DNA of 6,322 bases from Methanosarcinales archaeon (GTDB lineage Archaea; Halobacteriota; Methanosarcinia; Methanosarcinales; Methanocomedenaceae). The notes below the pieces were generated by a model. It ran no database searches. It was given only the letters and a program-made list of their open reading frames with translations, and was not told where the DNA came from. Of this stretch, positions 4,669 through 6,322 are shown in pieces; position 1 is the stretch's first letter; each line of letters starts with the position of its first letter. A program made the position numbers and the translations under genes. The stretch spans positions 1 to 6,322 of the forward strand of contig DAOUWY010000115.1 of assembly GCA_030666885.1 (NCBI GenBank), read 5' to 3'.

Positions 4669-6008
4669 TTTATGGAGAACCCGGCAATATAGATTACTAA
4701 TATCCATAACAGGAATGCAACTGCTCCTACACTCATTAATACAAGGAAACTGCGCCTGACCTTAACATATAGTTCCATTGAACCAGCCAGTCTTACCAGG
4801 ATAATTTTATTTGACGTACTGATAATACTTGCAAGTACTGCCACAAGGGCTGCTGTGGTAGGTGCCAGATTGCCGCCAAAGGCAAGTGCCCCCACCGATG
4901 CGGTTACAGCCGCCGAACTTACCAGTCCGCCCAGGGCTAATACAAAGACACCGGCACTCCCGAACCAGATATTGAGATAATTTGCCATTATTATCAGTAC
5001 TGTGAACCCAAATGCAAACTTGAATGCAGGTTTAAGGGCGAAGGGAGATTCAATCTCCAGTGCCTCATATTTCATACTGTGTATTTGTTTATCCTTTACT
5101 ACCATTCCTATGTTTGCAGCAGTAAGCAGCAATTGTGGGGGCAGCATCATGATCAAGACCCGACCTGAGGGGTCCACGATAAAGGCAATTACCATGTTCC
5201 TGATCAACATGGTTGCATTGGACAGGATGATTCCATGGTAACTTGCATTCATCAGGATATGCTTCTTCTTTGCAAGGGCTGCCAGTGCACCTGTAGTGGC
5301 CTCGCTGTTGACCAGTCCCCCAATAAGGCCTGAAATATGTATTCCCCGCTCAGTGCCTGTTTTTTTCATAAGAAGGAAACTAATGAAACTAATAGACGCA
5401 ACGATAACTACTATACCCAGGATATACCTGGGATTTATTACTTCCAGGATAGTGGTATTTGGCGTTATTGGAAATAGTATGAATATTATTATAAAAAACT
5501 GGACTGCATTGGTTATTTCATCATGGTTCAGGTTATCAGCAAAGTTCTTTAGTGTATATTTCTCAACAAGCAGGAATGTTACAGCCACTGCCCCCATTAT
5601 GGCGAACAGGTAATAATCATAAGCAACCAGCACTCCCATGAGGAATACAAAAAATAAGGCTATCCCGCCTGTTATACCTACCTGGCGGTAGACCACGTTC
5701 TTGATATATATTATGACCGTGGCTACTATGATAAAGAACACCATGGTCAGGTACAATATATATGGCATTCCCTGCTGGATCGCGATGTATGTAGATATCA
5801 TTCCTGATATTGAAGCTATGGCAAATGTCCTGATCCCGGCAAAGATGTCACCTGAATCCGATATACGCTCTCTTTCAATACCGATTAACAGACCTATGAG
5901 CAGGGATAGCACGAATTTTTCCAGAAAGTCGTATGTGACCGGGTCTACATATGACAGCCATTGTTGAATGGAATAATTGGCAAGTTCTGATAGGTCATAC
6001 ATGTGCAT
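4665..6008 (-). CDS. MgtC/SapB-family membrane protein with DUF4010 domain, 447 aa
   Basis: This is an integral membrane protein with roughly a dozen hydrophobic segments. The N-terminal part carries the MgtC/SapB signature: LLIGLLIGIERER (37-49) followed by GIRTFA (58-63), then three to four helices to about residue 150. The C-terminal half matches the DUF4010 type, with the paired motifs GLIGGLVNSEATTG (227-240) and GGLVSSAAVTAS (360-371). Small N-only MgtC proteins act in Mg2+ stress and acid tolerance in bacteria; the role of the long MgtC-DUF4010 form is not established, though an ion-transport or membrane-homeostasis function is often assumed. The start at 6008 is chosen over Met3 because GGAG lies 6 nt upstream. 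The gene appears to be transcribed alone or with a short downstream frame; the desulfurase downstream has its own TATA box. Confidence 0.88.
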   Translation of the reverse strand: MHMYDLSELANYSIQQWLSYVDPVTYDFLEKFVLSLLIGLLIGIERERISDSGDIFAGIRTFAIASISGMISTYIAIQQGMPYILYLTMVFFIIVATVIIYIKNVVYRQVGITGGIALFFVFLMGVLVAYDYYLFAIMGAVAVTFLLVEKYTLKNFADNLNHDEITNAVQFFIIIFILFPITPNTTILEVINPRYILGIVVIVASISFISFLLMKKTGTERGIHISGLIGGLVNSEATTGALAALAKKKHILMNASYHGIILSNATMLIRNMVIAFIVDPSGRVLIMMLPPQLLLTAANIGMVVKDKQIHSMKYEALEIESPFALKPAFKFAFGFTVLIIMANYLNIWFGSAGVFVLALGGLVSSAAVTASVGALAFGGNLAPTTAALVAVLASIISTSNKIILVRLAGSMELYVKVRRSFLVLMSVGAVAFLLWILVIYIAGFSIK

Positions 6009-6014
6009 TGTGCA

Positions 6015-6018
6015 CTCC
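6015..6018 (-). promoter_or_regulatory. Ribosome-binding site of the MgtC-family gene
   Basis: GGAG on the minus strand, 6 nt before the ATG at 6008, favours Met1 over Met3. AT-rich boxes upstream (AAATATATTA near 6021-6030 and TTAATTTTAAA near 6037-6047) are both possible promoter elements. Only the second leaves room for a leader that contains this site. Confidence 0.6.
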
Positions 6019-6163
6019 GATTAATATATTTGTTTTTTAAAATTAATAAGAGTATCCCAAGTATATTTCTCTAAAAAATAAAAGATACGACTTGGAGGAA
6101 TCTATGCAAGTTTATGTAAAAATAACCCTGATTTTAAATAAAAGTGTAAGAAATACAAAGTCA
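6019..6163. other. AT-rich spacer upstream of the MgtC-family gene
   Basis: This spacer is very AT-rich and probably holds the promoter of the MgtC-family gene. Imperfect arms CCAAGT (6057-6062) and ACTTGG (6090-6095) flank an A-rich loop. On the plus strand GGAGGA (6094-6099) precedes an ATG at 6104, which opens a 57-codon frame to 6277; I do not regard that frame as established. Confidence 0.45.
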
Positions 6164-6322
6164 CTATGGAAATCCCCACCCAAGCATGAGCACCCGCACC
6201 CGGTCCGAAGCACCATGGCCGGGCAGCCGGGGAAGTGCTGGAGGAAATCCATAATCTTCTCGCAGATCAGTATATAATTGTTCTGATATCGTATTGCTTC
6301 TTATGCTATTGAATTTTTCCTC
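6164..6322 (-). pseudogene. 3' end of an unrecognised minus-strand frame, possibly a broken gene
   Basis: An open frame enters from the right edge and stops at TAG 6166-6164, giving 52 visible codons. The first part, EEKFNSIRSNTISEQLYTDL then REDYGFPPA, looks like genuine protein. The remainder, LPRLPGHGASDRVRVLMLGW GFP, is GC-rich and of different character, as if a frameshift or deletion joined unrelated sequence. The LREDYGFPPA segment reminds me of the N-terminal part of DUF1670-type archaeal proteins, but I cannot verify this. The frame could be the C-terminus of an intact gene or a remnant cut short by rearrangement; the start lies outside the window. It is followed by about 155 nt of AT-rich spacer before the MgtC-family gene. 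Confidence 0.35.

Noticed and set aside
6112..6252. Minus-strand 46-codon frame (MDFLQHFPGC..., Cys-rich)
   Set aside because: It overlaps a more protein-like frame, runs into AT-rich non-coding sequence, and has no ribosome site or promoter of its own.
6104..6277. Plus-strand 57-codon frame with a good GGAGGA site 4 nt upstream
   Set aside because: The translation has no recognisable features and its second half is antisense to the frame that enters from the right edge. The ribosome site could be chance. Kept as a note only.

Overview
The window reads as archaeal chromosome, most likely from a methanogen or methane/alkane-oxidising relative (Methanosarcinales/ANME-like). The reasons are AT-rich TATA-type promoter boxes about 30 bp upstream of several starts, short or absent 5' leaders, Shine-Dalgarno sites mainly where genes sit inside operons, and an Isf-type iron-sulfur flavoprotein, a family best known from methanogens. 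The organism call is an inference. No rRNA, tRNA, CRISPR array or complete mobile element was seen. All well-supported genes lie on the minus strand, so transcription runs from high to low coordinates.

From the right end: 6164-6322 holds the 3' end of an unrecognised or broken reading frame. Next is a 447-aa MgtC/SapB-DUF4010 membrane protein (4665-6008). A SufS-type cysteine desulfurase (3307-4488) follows, with its own TATA box, and 12 bp behind it an RNase Z-like metallo-beta-lactamase-fold hydrolase (2539-3294). These two form a clear operon.

The middle-left part is more AT-rich and accessory in character. A two-gene unit encodes an unrecognised 145-aa protein (1988-2425) and a 202-aa protein joining a ribbon-helix-helix-like N-terminus, an acidic middle and C-terminal TPR-like repeats (1359-1967). 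It ends at a perfect 11-bp hairpin with T tracts. Then comes a compact unit of three very small genes, each abutting or overlapping the next: a 43-aa Cys/His-rich peptide (996-1127), a 54-aa glycine-zipper membrane peptide (826-990) and a 100-aa two-helix membrane protein (537-839). A TATA box lies upstream of the first.

A GC-rich patch (324-480) behind a strong TATA box may hold a 48-aa gene, a gene remnant or a structured leader. The left edge carries the N-terminal 88 codons of an Isf-family flavoprotein.

The clearest metabolic theme is sulfur and iron-sulfur chemistry (cysteine desulfurase, 4Fe-4S flavoprotein). The most novel material is the overlapping small-protein operon at 537-1127 and its RHH-TPR neighbour unit; nothing in the sequence proves that these two units work together.
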